A DNA stretch of 64,000 nt, taken from assembly GCF_007097245.1 (NCBI RefSeq), contig NZ_VJZT01000006.1, positions 124,001 through 188,000 on the forward strand. The letters are read 5' to 3'. This DNA comes from Flavobacterium restrictum. GTDB lineage: Bacteria > Bacteroidota > Bacteroidia > Flavobacteriales > Flavobacteriaceae. Positions 9,507 to 18,929 of the stretch are shown piece by piece (the first letter of the stretch is position 1; each line of letters opens with the position of its first letter). The notes beneath the pieces are model-generated. The model did not search any database and was not told the origin of the DNA. It saw only the letters and a program-made list of their open reading frames with translations. The translations under genes and the position numbers were made by a program.

Positions 9507-11114
9507 ATGATTTATAGTTTGAAAAAACAAAATAAAGAAGAAATCTTAAAGCTTTTTATCAAGTATGGTAACATTGTTATTGTATTTTCAGTTATTGGAG
9601 AAATTATTTTTTTTCCATCGTGGGCTAATGTAGCAGGCTGCGCAATGGCAGTTATTTCTTGGATAATTTTCAATGTTTTATTTTTAAAAAAACGAATAAT
9701 TTTATTTCATACATTTTCTTTTTTGGCCTATTTGAGTATGTTTTTAGCTTGTTATATTCCATTGCCAGCAACATTAATTGAAGCTAAACCAATCAGTTAT
9801 GGTTTTCAAAATCCGCTTGAAACTTTTTTTTATCAAACACTAATCTTTATTGTTGCCTCCTTAGCATTTTTTGCAGTTATTTATAAAAAAGCTAGACGCA
9901 ATAATTATTTGCAAAAAACTTTATACAGACTTAATTTTTTTAATACAAATCCAACTGTTTTATGGGTTTTAGGTATTATAGGTTTGTTTTCACGAATACA
10001 GACTCTTGCTGTTGTGAATGAAGTTCAAATTGGAGATGTAGGCAGCAAGTTTTTAGATGGCTTTGTATATTTACAATATGCACCTTTGATTTTACTTTTT
10101 CCAACTTTGTCTGGTGTTTCCAATAGTAATAAAGGAAATAAATCCATATTTGTGTATGTAATTTTTTTGGTTGTTTTGAGCTTTGCTACAAATAGTCGAC
10201 AGCAAATGATTTATCCGCTTTTAACAATTTTATTGTTGTTTTCCATATATTTGTTAAAAGATAATATTTCAGTTTTTAGTCTTTTTTCTCCTTCAAAAAT
10301 AGTTTTCGCCCTGTTTTTTGTTTTTTTTGGTTTGGGGTTTTTATCTGATATTTCGTTAGCAATGCTTGAAAATAGAATTTTGCGAAAAGACAACATCGAT
10401 AGAATGGAGTTATTGACAAAGACTTTTGAAACTCTACAACAAGATGACGTTATGGAATCGCTTAGAGCTAAATCTCTAGAAAATCAAAGTAGTGTTGTGA
10501 CTTATGAAACTACATGGGATGAAAATTATTTGAATAATTTTATGCTAAATAGATATGGTAATCTTAGAGTTGTTGATGAAACTATTTATTATGCCAATAA
10601 AATAGGATTTGCAAACAGTAAGATGCAAGAAACATTTTTGACCAAAACATTTGCGATATATCCACTTCCAATATTAACCGCTCTTGGAATAGATGTTGAT
10701 AAAACCAATTTAGATTTTTCTCCAGGTGATATGCTTTATTTTATTGGTACGGGAAATCCCAACGCACTCGGAGGACATAGGGTTACTAGTTTGATAGGAG
10801 ACGGTTTAGCTACTTTTGGGTATTGGTGCTTTCCTATTGTTTTTGTTCTATTATTTTTTTCTTTCAAACTGATGGACAGTTTTATATATTTTACCAAAAC
10901 CGATATTGTTTTTTCAACTTTAGGGTTAATTAATATTTTTGGTTTTTTTGGTATTTTTCGTAATTCTATCGGTTGCATTGTTCCGTTAGAATATCTATTG
11001 AGAGGTTTTTTTCAACAATGCTTCACGTTTTGGCTGTTGGTTTTTATCATTGGAAGAATATTCGGTTTGAAAAAGAACTATAAAAAAATTTCTTTACAAG
11101 CTATAAATTTTTAA
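9507..11114 (+). CDS. Multi-pass membrane protein, candidate Wzy-type polymerase
   Basis: This 535-residue protein has about 10-12 hydrophobic segments and a large hydrophilic section around residues 290-430. A segment near residue 230 reads LSFATNSRQQMIYPLLTILL, and this Asn-Ser-Arg pattern recurs in oligosaccharide repeat-unit polymerases. I do not recognise a specific family, so the polymerase call rests on topology, the NSRQ motif and position among glycosyltransferases. The following gene starts 170 bp downstream. It could instead be an uncharacterised exopolysaccharide membrane component. Confidence 0.5.
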   Translation: MIYSLKKQNKEEILKLFIKYGNIVIVFSVIGEIIFFPSWANVAGCAMAVISWIIFNVLFLKKRIILFHTFSFLAYLSMFLACYIPLPATLIEAKPISYGFQNPLETFFYQTLIFIVASLAFFAVIYKKARRNNYLQKTLYRLNFFNTNPTVLWVLGIIGLFSRIQTLAVVNEVQIGDVGSKFLDGFVYLQYAPLILLFPTLSGVSNSNKGNKSIFVYVIFLVVLSFATNSRQQMIYPLLTILLLFSIYLLKDNISVFSLFSPSKIVFALFFVFFGLGFLSDISLAMLENRILRKDNIDRMELLTKTFETLQQDDVMESLRAKSLENQSSVVTYETTWDENYLNNFMLNRYGNLRVVDETIYYANKIGFANSKMQETFLTKTFAIYPLPILTALGIDVDKTNLDFSPGDMLYFIGTGNPNALGGHRVTSLIGDGLATFGYWCFPIVFVLLFFSFKLMDSFIYFTKTDIVFSTLGLINIFGFFGIFRNSIGCIVPLEYLLRGFFQQCFTFWLLVFIIGRIFGLKKNYKKISLQAINF

Positions 11115-11284
11115 TTATTAAAATTCCATAGGTGAGCCTTATAGCTAGTTTTTAGTTAACAAATCTTTAGTAAAAATAAGACAAGAGTTGGTCAAATTAG
11201 TAAGAAGCACAACAGTAATTTTTCAAAATTTTTAGCGAATAAAAATGTATTTAATACTAATATTTCAAAAATATAAAATTAATA

Positions 11285-12448
11285 ATGAAAATTACTCTTT
11301 TTGTTCATCCTAAATTTCTTGGTTCCCAAAGTATGCCTCGTTATGCAAAAATGTTAGCAGCAGGAATGCTAGAAAGAGGCTATGAGGTAATGGTTTGGAA
11401 ACCTAAAGCTTTTTTTTATAGACTACCATTGCAATTCATGAAAAAATGGCTAGGTTATATAGATCAATATATTGTTTTTCCGTTAAGAGTAAAGCAGGAA
11501 CTTCGTAACAGTTCAAAAGATACTCTTTTTGTTTTTACTGATCAAGCCTTGGGTCCCTGGGTATCATTGGTAAAAAATAGACCACATGTGATTCATTGTC
11601 ATGATTTTTTAGCCTTGAATTCTGCTTTAGGTAATATTCCTGAAAATCCAACAGGAATAACTGGAAAAATTTACCAAAATTTTATTAGAAGAGGCTTTTC
11701 TAAAGGAAAACATTTTATATCAATTTCAAAAAAAACACAACAGGATTTACATGAACTACATAGTGATGAAATTAAGTCATCTGTTGTTTGTTATAATGGT
11801 TTGAATAGGTCTTTTGGAGTATTGGACACAAATATATCTCGTTCTTTTTTAGGCAATTACCTTAATATCGATTTGTCCAAAGGTTATATTCTTCATATTG
11901 GTGGGAATCAGTATTATAAAAACAGAAAAGGTGTTATAGAAATCTATAATGCATGGCGATCTAAATCAGAATTTACTTTGCCTCTTTTGATGATTGGCCC
12001 GAAGCCTAATGGCATATTGGAAAATCTTTATCAAAATTCATTTTTCAAAAAGGATATTCATTTAATATCAGGTTTAGAGGATGAGTTTATTAATTTTGCT
12101 TATTCTGGAGCTTGTTGTTTATTATTTCCTTCTTTAGACGAGGGGTTTGGTTGGCCAATAGTGGAGGCTATGGCTTGTGGTTGTCCTGTAATCACTACAA
12201 ATAGAGCTCCAATGAATGAGGTCGTTGGTATGGCTAATTTTTTTCTAATAGATAGGCGACCTTTTGACGAGACTATAGTTAACAAATGGGCTATTAAAGC
12301 TTCTTATCAAATTACAAAAATTTTAAATCTTTCGGATTCTGAACGAGTAAATTGTATAAACATAGCACTAAAATCTAATCAAAGATTTGATGCTAAACTT
12401 TTTTTAGATGAAATTGAAAAGTATTATTTAAGGGTTTTAAAATATTAA
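11285..12448 (+). CDS. GT4-family glycosyltransferase
   Basis: This 387-residue protein has the GT-B fold signature of family 4 (Glycos_transf_1). The C-terminal half carries PSLDEGFGWPIVEAMACGCP near residue 280, with the E-x7-E pair that binds the nucleotide-sugar donor. The middle segment YILHIGGNQYYKNRKG marks the start of the second Rossmann domain. It would act at the cytoplasmic membrane face, adding a sugar to the growing lipid-linked repeat unit with retention of configuration. It lies 13 bp before another GT4 gene. Donor and acceptor are not predictable. Confidence 0.88.
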   Translation: MKITLFVHPKFLGSQSMPRYAKMLAAGMLERGYEVMVWKPKAFFYRLPLQFMKKWLGYIDQYIVFPLRVKQELRNSSKDTLFVFTDQALGPWVSLVKNRPHVIHCHDFLALNSALGNIPENPTGITGKIYQNFIRRGFSKGKHFISISKKTQQDLHELHSDEIKSSVVCYNGLNRSFGVLDTNISRSFLGNYLNIDLSKGYILHIGGNQYYKNRKGVIEIYNAWRSKSEFTLPLLMIGPKPNGILENLYQNSFFKKDIHLISGLEDEFINFAYSGACCLLFPSLDEGFGWPIVEAMACGCPVITTNRAPMNEVVGMANFFLIDRRPFDETIVNKWAIKASYQITKILNLSDSERVNCINIALKSNQRFDAKLFLDEIEKYYLRVLKY

Positions 12449-12461
12449 TAATTTCTTACAA

Positions 12462-13634
12462 ATGAAAATTCTGCGTATTATATCTAGTATGAATCCCAAA
12501 AACGGAGGGCCTAGCCAAGGCATCCGTAATATCAATCCCCATATAAGAAAATTAGGAATAGAGGTTGAAGTTGTATGTATGGATAATTGTATGGATAATT
12601 ATGATGTAAACGATGATTTTGTTATCCATAAAATAGGGCAAGGAAGATCCTCTTATCAATACCATCCTCCCTTATTTGATTGGCTAAAAGAAAATGCTCT
12701 CAATTTTGATGTATTAATAGTACATGGATTATGGCAATATCATAATTTAGCCGTTTATAGAACAATAAAATTTCTCAAGAAAAAAAGTAGAATAGTGCCT
12801 AAAGTTGTTATTATTCCACACGGTATGCTAGATCCTTATTTTCAAAAAGATTCTGATAGAAAATGGAAAGCGTTAAGAAATGAAATAGTTTGGCAATTAA
12901 TAGAAAAAAAATGTATTAATCTAGCCGATGCTATTTTATTTACTTGCCAAGAAGAACTTCGTTTGGCAGCTACTACTTTCAAAGGATATCATCCAAAAAA
13001 AACCATAAATATAGGCTACGGAATTCAAACTCCACCACAAAATTCCCAAGAATTTAAAACAGCTTTTGAACAAAAATGTATCACTATTCAAGGAAATAAA
13101 TATTGGCTTTTTTTAAGTAGAATTCACGAAAAGAAAGGTGTCGATTTACTGATTAATGCTTATTGTAAATTAGCAGTTAATAAATCTACTATTCCTGATT
13201 TGGTTATTGCTGGTCCTATAGCATCCAATTATGCGCAAGAAATGATTGCAATGGCTTCAAAGAATTCAAAAATTCATTTTTTAGGAATGTTACAAGGTGC
13301 TGAAAAATGGGGAGCTTTTTATAATTGTGAAGCCTATTTGTTACCAAGTCATCAGGAAAATTTTGGTATTGCCATTGTAGAAGCTATGGCGTGTAAAAAA
13401 CCTGTTGTCATATCAAAAAATGTAAATATTTGGAAAGAAGTTCAAGCTGGTAATGGGGGATGGATATTGAATGAATTAAATGAAGCGGAGATTTACAATG
13501 TTCTTTTAGCTATTAGTTATCTTTCCGAAACTCAAATAATACAAAAAGGAGTAGCGGCTTATGAAACTTTTCAAACTAACTTTAATGTTCAAGACCGTGC
13601 TACTGTTTTGGTAAAGGTTTTAAATCAATTATAA
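12462..13634 (+). CDS. GT4-family glycosyltransferase
   Basis: This 390-residue GT-B protein has an N-terminal acceptor domain beginning MKILRIISSMNPKNGGPSQG, a pattern common in Bacteroidota exopolysaccharide transferases. The C-terminal donor site has SHQENFGIAIVEAMACKKP near residue 303, containing the E-x7-E motif. The PHGMLDP segment near residue 120 is also typical of this subgroup. The stop codon directly abuts the ATG of the acetyltransferase gene at 13635, so the two are probably translationally coupled. Sugar specificity is unknown. Confidence 0.88.
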   Translation: MKILRIISSMNPKNGGPSQGIRNINPHIRKLGIEVEVVCMDNCMDNYDVNDDFVIHKIGQGRSSYQYHPPLFDWLKENALNFDVLIVHGLWQYHNLAVYRTIKFLKKKSRIVPKVVIIPHGMLDPYFQKDSDRKWKALRNEIVWQLIEKKCINLADAILFTCQEELRLAATTFKGYHPKKTINIGYGIQTPPQNSQEFKTAFEQKCITIQGNKYWLFLSRIHEKKGVDLLINAYCKLAVNKSTIPDLVIAGPIASNYAQEMIAMASKNSKIHFLGMLQGAEKWGAFYNCEAYLLPSHQENFGIAIVEAMACKKPVVISKNVNIWKEVQAGNGGWILNELNEAEIYNVLLAISYLSETQIIQKGVAAYETFQTNFNVQDRATVLVKVLNQL

Positions 13635-14183
13635 ATGGAAAGTGAAATACCAAAATATATAGATACCATCCCTAAATCAGATAAATTGTACCGTTTGCTT
13701 TGGAGGATAGCTTCTTTATTTTTATTCAAACCTTTTTCTTTGCCTTTTTTTAATGCATGGCGTATTTTTTTGTTGAGATGTTTTGGAGCTAAATTAGGTG
13801 ATAATTGTAACGTTTATTCTTCTACATACATACCTTCGCCTAAAAATTTGATTATGGGTGTGCATTCAACACTAGGTCCTGAAGTAAAATTGCATTTTGG
13901 AAAAACAATTATAGGAAGTAAAGTTACTGTTTCTCAAAGAACTTATTTGTGTAGTGCTACACATGACACAGCTTCTATTAATACACCACTGCTGACAGGG
14001 GTTATAACAATCAATGACTTTGTTTGGATAGCTTCAGAAGCTTTCATAATGACTAATATTACCATTGGAGAGGGTGCTATTGTTGGTGCTAGAGCAGTTG
14101 TTTTTAAAAATGTCGATTCTTGGTCAATAGTTGGAGGTAACCCAGCAAAATTTATTAAAAGTAGAATTATTAACGAAAAATAG
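13635..14183 (+). CDS. WcaF-like acetyltransferase (left-handed beta helix)
   Basis: This 182-residue hexapeptide-repeat acetyltransferase resembles colanic acid acetyltransferase WcaF. The N-terminal segment contains FNAWRIFLLRCFGAKLGDN. Hexapeptide turns follow, with the catalytic-type His in YLCSATHDTAS near residue 113, and the end reads GEGAIVGARAVVFKNV, then GGNPAKFIKSR. Members transfer acetyl from acetyl-CoA to a sugar hydroxyl. The start is fixed by zero spacing to the upstream stop. O-acetylation of the repeat unit is the likely role. Confidence 0.88.
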   Translation: MESEIPKYIDTIPKSDKLYRLLWRIASLFLFKPFSLPFFNAWRIFLLRCFGAKLGDNCNVYSSTYIPSPKNLIMGVHSTLGPEVKLHFGKTIIGSKVTVSQRTYLCSATHDTASINTPLLTGVITINDFVWIASEAFIMTNITIGEGAIVGARAVVFKNVDSWSIVGGNPAKFIKSRIINEK

Positions 14184-14204
14184 AAATATTAATAACTAAA
14201 TTGT

Positions 14205-15035
14205 ATGGTTTCAGTTCTCATTTTAACCAAAAACGAAGAGCAAGATTTGCCTGATTGTTTAGCATCGGTTTCATGGTGTGATGATATTCATGTATATGAT
14301 TCTTTTAGCGAAGATCAAACTTTAGAAATTGCCATTAAAGCAGGTGCAATAATCACACAGCGAATTTTTGATAATTGGTCAGCTCATCAAAATTGGGGAT
14401 TAGCAAACATTCAGTTCAAACATCCTTGGGTGTTATATATTGATGCCGATGAAAGAGTTTCAGAGTCCCTTCGTAATGCAATTCAATTGCTGGAGCTCCC
14501 TGCGACAGGCGATGTTGTTGCATTTGAGTTGCAAAGGAGAGATTTTGCATGGAATGGGCAATGGTTAAGGCATGCACAAATGTCACCTTTTTATTTGCGT
14601 TTATTTCGGCCGGATAAAATGCGTTACGAAAGATTAGTTAATCCAGTTTCTATTCCCGATGGTAAAACGGATAAAGTAGGTGGTTTCTTGGATCATTACC
14701 CTTTTAGCAAAGGTATTAAATATTGGATTCAACGTCATTTAAGTTATGCTGATATGGAAGCATTAACTAGATTAAAAGATGTAGACCAAGGAGTCTCTTT
14801 TTCTATAAAAAAAGCGCTATTCAGTAGTGATTTTACAGAGAAAAGGTATCATCAAAAAGGGCTTTTTTATCAATTACCAGGACGACCTTTGATTAAATGG
14901 TTGTACATGGTATTAGTTAGACGTGCTTTTTTAGACGGCAAAGCGGGAATTACTTACGCTTCATTACAAGCAATTTATGAATACTTCATTGTTTTAAGAA
15001 GTGAAGAATTAATCAATCAAAAAAAGGTTAAGTAG
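14205..15035 (+). CDS. GT2-family glycosyltransferase (WaaE/KdtX-like)
   Basis: This 276-residue inverting GT-A transferase begins SVLILTKNEEQDLPDCLASV. The donor-binding DxD-like motif is IDADERVS near residue 81. The C-terminal region ends in a hydrophobic/basic stretch (GRPLIKWLYMVLVRRAFLDG), as in the WaaE/KdtX subgroup that modifies lipopolysaccharide core. In this context it more likely adds a sugar to the exopolysaccharide repeat unit. It sits between the acetyltransferase and another GT2 gene. Donor and acceptor are unknown. Confidence 0.85.
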   Translation: MVSVLILTKNEEQDLPDCLASVSWCDDIHVYDSFSEDQTLEIAIKAGAIITQRIFDNWSAHQNWGLANIQFKHPWVLYIDADERVSESLRNAIQLLELPATGDVVAFELQRRDFAWNGQWLRHAQMSPFYLRLFRPDKMRYERLVNPVSIPDGKTDKVGGFLDHYPFSKGIKYWIQRHLSYADMEALTRLKDVDQGVSFSIKKALFSSDFTEKRYHQKGLFYQLPGRPLIKWLYMVLVRRAFLDGKAGITYASLQAIYEYFIVLRSEELINQKKVK

Positions 15036-15065
15036 CCTTTTTATTTGTTCTTAAGAATAGTTTTT

Positions 15066-15812
15066 ATGAAAGTATCTATTATAACCATTTGTTACAATCG
15101 CCAAGAAACTATTGCAAAAGCGATAGAAAGTGTTTTGAGTCAGGATTATTCTACTATTGAGTACATTGTTATAGATGGGAATTCTAAAGATGGTACAAAA
15201 GAAATTATAGAGTCCTATTCTAGAAAAATAGCCCATTATATTTCTGAACCCGATAAAGGAATGTATGATGCCATTAACAAAGGATTAAAATTAGCAACTG
15301 GGGATATCATTGGTTTAATGCATTCCGATGATGAATTTTATAATTCTAACGTTGTTTCAAAAATTGTAAATGCTTTCAAAAATTCTCTGGATACCGATGG
15401 TATTTATGGAGATGGAATATACGTTACAAATGATTCCGAGGAGAAAATAGTCCGCAATCGTATAGGTGGAAATTATGATATTAAAAATATAAATAAAGGA
15501 TGGTTGCCTTTACATCCTACGGTCTATCTAAAAAAAGAGATTATAGAACGCTATGGTCATTATAATTTAAATTTTAAAATTGCATCCGATACCGAATTTT
15601 TATTACGGTATTTATTTCGACATAAAATAAAGATGGTTTATATTAGCGATTATATTGTAAAAATGCGGATGGGTGGAATGAGTACCAATTACAAAAGAGC
15701 TTTTGAGGTGCTATATGAAGATTATAAAATTTATAAGTTTCATAACCTTTCAGCAGTTAAAGTTGTTCTTCTAAAAAAAATGTACGCTTTATCGCAATAT
15801 TTAAAAAAATAA
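15066..15812 (+). CDS. GT2-family glycosyltransferase (WcaA-like)
   Basis: This 248-residue GT-A transferase has SIITICYNRQETIAKAIESV at the N-terminus, IDGNSKDGTKEII in the nucleotide-binding region, and SDDEFYN as the metal-binding motif near residue 87. The order and spacing match the short GT2 proteins of colanic-acid-like loci. I chose ATG 15066; an upstream TTG at 15045 would add seven residues that do not align with the family start. An 81-bp gap separates it from the initiating transferase gene. Confidence 0.86.
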   Translation: MKVSIITICYNRQETIAKAIESVLSQDYSTIEYIVIDGNSKDGTKEIIESYSRKIAHYISEPDKGMYDAINKGLKLATGDIIGLMHSDDEFYNSNVVSKIVNAFKNSLDTDGIYGDGIYVTNDSEEKIVRNRIGGNYDIKNINKGWLPLHPTVYLKKEIIERYGHYNLNFKIASDTEFLLRYLFRHKIKMVYISDYIVKMRMGGMSTNYKRAFEVLYEDYKIYKFHNLSAVKVVLLKKMYALSQYLKK

Positions 15813-15893
15813 TCATGTTACATACAAAGCAATCAATAATTTTTTGTTTTGGCTATTTCATTATCAATAAGAATTAAAAAAAGAATATTATAG

Positions 15894-17312
15894 ATGCCCT
15901 TACTCAAGTTTTTATCTTCTATTGGTTTATCCCGCTACTTTAAAATAGGTTTTCTTTTAGGGGATATTATAATACTAAATGTTGCTTTTATAGCATCCTT
16001 CATTCTGCGATATGGCAATTTAGAGCGGTTGAATCTTCAAGAAGTGAAGACTATTTACTTGCTTTCTAATGTGCTTTGGATCATTTTGTTATTGTACAAA
16101 GATTCGTATAGAATTGTTCGTATAGAACCTTTTGAGAACGTTATCCTTAGGACGCTGCGTTTAGTAACTATTCATATTGTAATTATTGCCTTATTTGTTT
16201 TGGTTTTGAAATACGAGCAAATTTCTAGATTGAGGGTTTCTTATTTTTATGGATTATTTTTTTTATTACTGATAATATCCAGATGGTTGGTCATGGGAGT
16301 GTTAAAATGTATCCGATCAAAGGGATATAATTTTAGAAACGTTATTATTGTTGGTGCTAATGATGCTGGGGAAAATATGCGTAAAATTTTGTCCAAAGAC
16401 TTAACCTACGGCTATCGATTTTTAGGTTTTTTTGACAATCAGGTAGATCCTTTTGCTTTTATTTCGACCCCCATTTTAGGAGATTTGAATGCCATCGAAA
16501 ACTATATTATGAATCATTCTGTTGACGAAATGTACATTGCTCTTCATATAGATAAAATTAAAACTATTAACGAATTGACTTTGCTATGTGAACGACACAT
16601 GATTCGTATAAAGTTCATTCCTGATTTTCAGCAGTATACCAAGTCACGTAAGGTTGAGGTTAATTTTTATGAAAATACGCCTGTATTGATGTTACGCAAA
16701 GAGCCTCTTGAAATTACTTTCAATTTAATCACAAAAAAAGTTTTTGATTTTGTTTTTTCGTTAGCGGTAATTATCTTTTTGTTTCCATTTTTGTTTCCAA
16801 TTTTAATTGTTTTAATAAAATTAAGTTCATCTGGACCCGTATTTTTTGTGCAAAAGCGCTCCGGTAGAGACAACAAATCTTTTAAGTGTATTAAGTTTAG
16901 AACGATGCGTGTTAATACCGACTCGGATAAAGTGCAAGCAACTCTTGGCGATAGTCGTATTACTAAAATTGGGGCTTTCATGCGTAAAACTAATTTAGAC
17001 GAATTGCCCCAGTTCTTTAACGTTTTGTGGGGAGAAATGTCTGTTGTTGGTCCGCGACCGCACATGATTAAACATACGGAACAATATTCGGAACTAATAA
17101 ATAATTATTTGGTGCGTCATTATGCTAAACCAGGCATTACAGGCTGGGCACAAATAAATGGTTTTAGAGGAGAAACTAAAGAATTGATTGATATGAAAAA
17201 TAGAGTGGAGTATGATATTTGGTATATTGAAAACTGGAGTTTACTACTTGACATTAAAATTATTTGGAAAACAGTTTTCAATACTTTTAAAGGAGAGAAA
17301 AATGCGTATTAA
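15894..17312 (+). CDS. Undecaprenyl-phosphate sugar phosphotransferase (WcaJ-like)
   Basis: This enzyme starts repeat-unit synthesis by moving a sugar-1-phosphate, usually glucose-1-P, from a UDP-sugar to undecaprenyl phosphate. The 472-residue protein has several N-terminal membrane segments (residues 15-140), a Rossmann-like middle domain beginning NVIIVGANDAGENMRKIL, a further hydrophobic segment near 285, and a C-terminal catalytic phosphoglycosyltransferase domain. That domain carries VQKRSGRDNKSFKCIKFRTM, then LDELPQFFNVLWGEMSVVGP near residue 367 with the catalytic Asp-Glu pair. This is the classic large WcaJ/WbaP architecture. It is one of three initiating enzymes in the window. Confidence 0.92.
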   Translation: MPLLKFLSSIGLSRYFKIGFLLGDIIILNVAFIASFILRYGNLERLNLQEVKTIYLLSNVLWIILLLYKDSYRIVRIEPFENVILRTLRLVTIHIVIIALFVLVLKYEQISRLRVSYFYGLFFLLLIISRWLVMGVLKCIRSKGYNFRNVIIVGANDAGENMRKILSKDLTYGYRFLGFFDNQVDPFAFISTPILGDLNAIENYIMNHSVDEMYIALHIDKIKTINELTLLCERHMIRIKFIPDFQQYTKSRKVEVNFYENTPVLMLRKEPLEITFNLITKKVFDFVFSLAVIIFLFPFLFPILIVLIKLSSSGPVFFVQKRSGRDNKSFKCIKFRTMRVNTDSDKVQATLGDSRITKIGAFMRKTNLDELPQFFNVLWGEMSVVGPRPHMIKHTEQYSELINNYLVRHYAKPGITGWAQINGFRGETKELIDMKNRVEYDIWYIENWSLLLDIKIIWKTVFNTFKGEKNAY

Positions 17313-17407
17313 TTTAATTTTAAAAAGGAAGTTTTTATTTAAGGTTCAAATTTTTTGTCTTCATCAATTTATAATTAGATATGAGTATTTATAAAGTCAA
17401 ATATCTT

Positions 17408-17415
17408 TACATTTG
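17408..17415 (+). promoter_or_regulatory. -7 promoter box (TACATTTG) before the DUF3575-like gene
   Basis: TACATTTG matches TAnnTTTG and ends 38 bp before the ATG at 17454, implying a leader of about 33 nt. It suggests the outer-membrane protein gene can be transcribed independently of the glycosyltransferase genes. Confidence 0.45.
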
Positions 17416-17453
17416 TCGAAAATTATAATTTTTAATATTCTAGAATTACAAAA

Positions 17454-18005
17454 ATGAAAAAATTAGTTTTAGTTGTTGTTTTCTTTTCATCAATAGCATC
17501 CTTTGGACAAACCTATATTAAAGGAAACGCGTTGACTGCTTTGATATTAATGCCCAACTTTGGTGTTGAAACTAGTATTGGTAAAAAAACAACGTTTCAG
17601 TTTGATATACTAGCCTTTCCTTGGAAATCAATTAATGGTAAACCAAGACAATTTTATACGTTCACTAATGAAGTGCGGTACCATTTTAATGAAAAATACA
17701 ATGGTTTTTATGCAGGAGGCAATGCAGGCATGTCCAAATTTAATTTTCAAAAGTGGAATTATTTAGATTTAGGTAAATATCAAAAAGGATTTGGGTATTT
17801 TTTTGGGGCTACTATTGGCTATGAAAAAAAGTGGAATGATAAATTTATTATTGATTATTTTGTAGGTGGCGGTTGGCATCAAGGTTTTTATCACGGATAT
17901 GAACTTTCTACTGGCATCCGAAGTGATCATGCTACAAATTGGAATAAAAGTGGCGAATGGTTGCCTTTTAGAGGGGGTATTATGATATCCTACAAACTTG
18001 ATTAA
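17454..18005 (+). CDS. Outer-membrane beta-barrel protein, DUF3575-like
   Basis: This 183-residue protein has a clear signal peptide (KKLVLVVVFFSSIASFGQ, cleavage after about residue 19). Alternating aromatic/polar strands follow, such as NEVRYHFNEKYNGFYAGGNA and GYFFGATIGYEKKWNDKF, and it ends RGGIMISYKLD, as an eight-stranded outer-membrane barrel would. It resembles the Bacteroidota DUF3575 family, which has no established function. Its place between the initiating transferase and the first export lipoprotein, with its own promoter box, suggests a surface role linked to the polysaccharide. That role is inference. Confidence 0.72.
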   Translation: MKKLVLVVVFFSSIASFGQTYIKGNALTALILMPNFGVETSIGKKTTFQFDILAFPWKSINGKPRQFYTFTNEVRYHFNEKYNGFYAGGNAGMSKFNFQKWNYLDLGKYQKGFGYFFGATIGYEKKWNDKFIIDYFVGGGWHQGFYHGYELSTGIRSDHATNWNKSGEWLPFRGGIMISYKLD

Positions 18006-18081
18006 AGTAAAGAATCGATTAACAGTTTATTTTGTTCCCTATTAATTTATTTTGTGTAAGTAGTAATTAAATACAATTTGA

Positions 18082-18915
18082 ATGAAAAATAATACGCTAA
18101 AAACCTCTATAATACCCAAAACAATGATTTCGAAAAAAAACATATTATTTAAAATAGGAATATTACTTTTTTTGGCTCTTGCCTTTTTTTCTTGTGCGTC
18201 TCGAAAAGATATTGTTTATTACCAAAACATCGACGGAACGGCTTCTAAAGAAAAAACAAATTCCTATGAAGTTACAATTCAACCCGATGATTTATTGATG
18301 ATTATTGTTTCTACTGAAGATCCCGAAATTGCGATACCTTTTAACTTAAAAACAGTAAGTGTTGTTTCTCCTGGTAAACAAGATTTAGTTAGAGGTGCAG
18401 AAAGTAATCAACTTTACCTTGTTGATAGTGCAGGATTTATTGATTTTCCTGTGATTGGTAAATTAAAAATAGGGGGTATGACCCGAACAGAAGTGTTGCA
18501 AATGTTGCAGGATAGAATAACCGTTTACATTAAGAATCCGGTAATTAATTTGCGGATAATGAACTTTAAGGTTTCGGTGCAAGGTGAAGTGGTTTTTCCT
18601 GGAACCTATCCCGTAAATTCAGAACGTATAACCTTAATTGAAGCTTTGGCTATGGCCAAAGACTTAACTATTTATGGTGTCCGTAAAAATATTTTAATTA
18701 TTAGAGAAGTAAATGGCATTAAATCATATAACAGAGTAGATATTACAAAAGCTGATTTTATAAATTCACCTTATTATTATCTAACACAAAACGATGTAAT
18801 ATATGTTGAGCCTAACAAAAATAGAATAAATGGTGCTGCCATAGGAACGAATGCAGGAATCATTATTTCAGTTACATCTTTGTTGATAACTTTAATTACA
18901 CTAATAGTTAAATAA
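18082..18915 (+). CDS. Wza-like polysaccharide export lipoprotein (first copy)
   Basis: This 277-residue protein has an N-terminal hydrophobic segment ending LALAFFSC, a lipobox with Cys near residue 39. A Poly_export domain follows from about residue 65, and an SLBB-type segment with VSVQGEVVFPGTYPV near residue 172. The C-terminus is a single hydrophobic segment. Wza-type proteins form the outer-membrane channel for capsule or exopolysaccharide. The start could be ATG 18082 or ATG 18124; the second gives a more usual signal length. It pairs with the kinase gene 14 bp downstream and is paralogous to the lipoprotein at 22188. Confidence 0.88.
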   Translation: MKNNTLKTSIIPKTMISKKNILFKIGILLFLALAFFSCASRKDIVYYQNIDGTASKEKTNSYEVTIQPDDLLMIIVSTEDPEIAIPFNLKTVSVVSPGKQDLVRGAESNQLYLVDSAGFIDFPVIGKLKIGGMTRTEVLQMLQDRITVYIKNPVINLRIMNFKVSVQGEVVFPGTYPVNSERITLIEALAMAKDLTIYGVRKNILIIREVNGIKSYNRVDITKADFINSPYYYLTQNDVIYVEPNKNRINGAAIGTNAGIIISVTSLLITLITLIVK

Positions 18916-18929
18916 AAAATAGTATTTTA

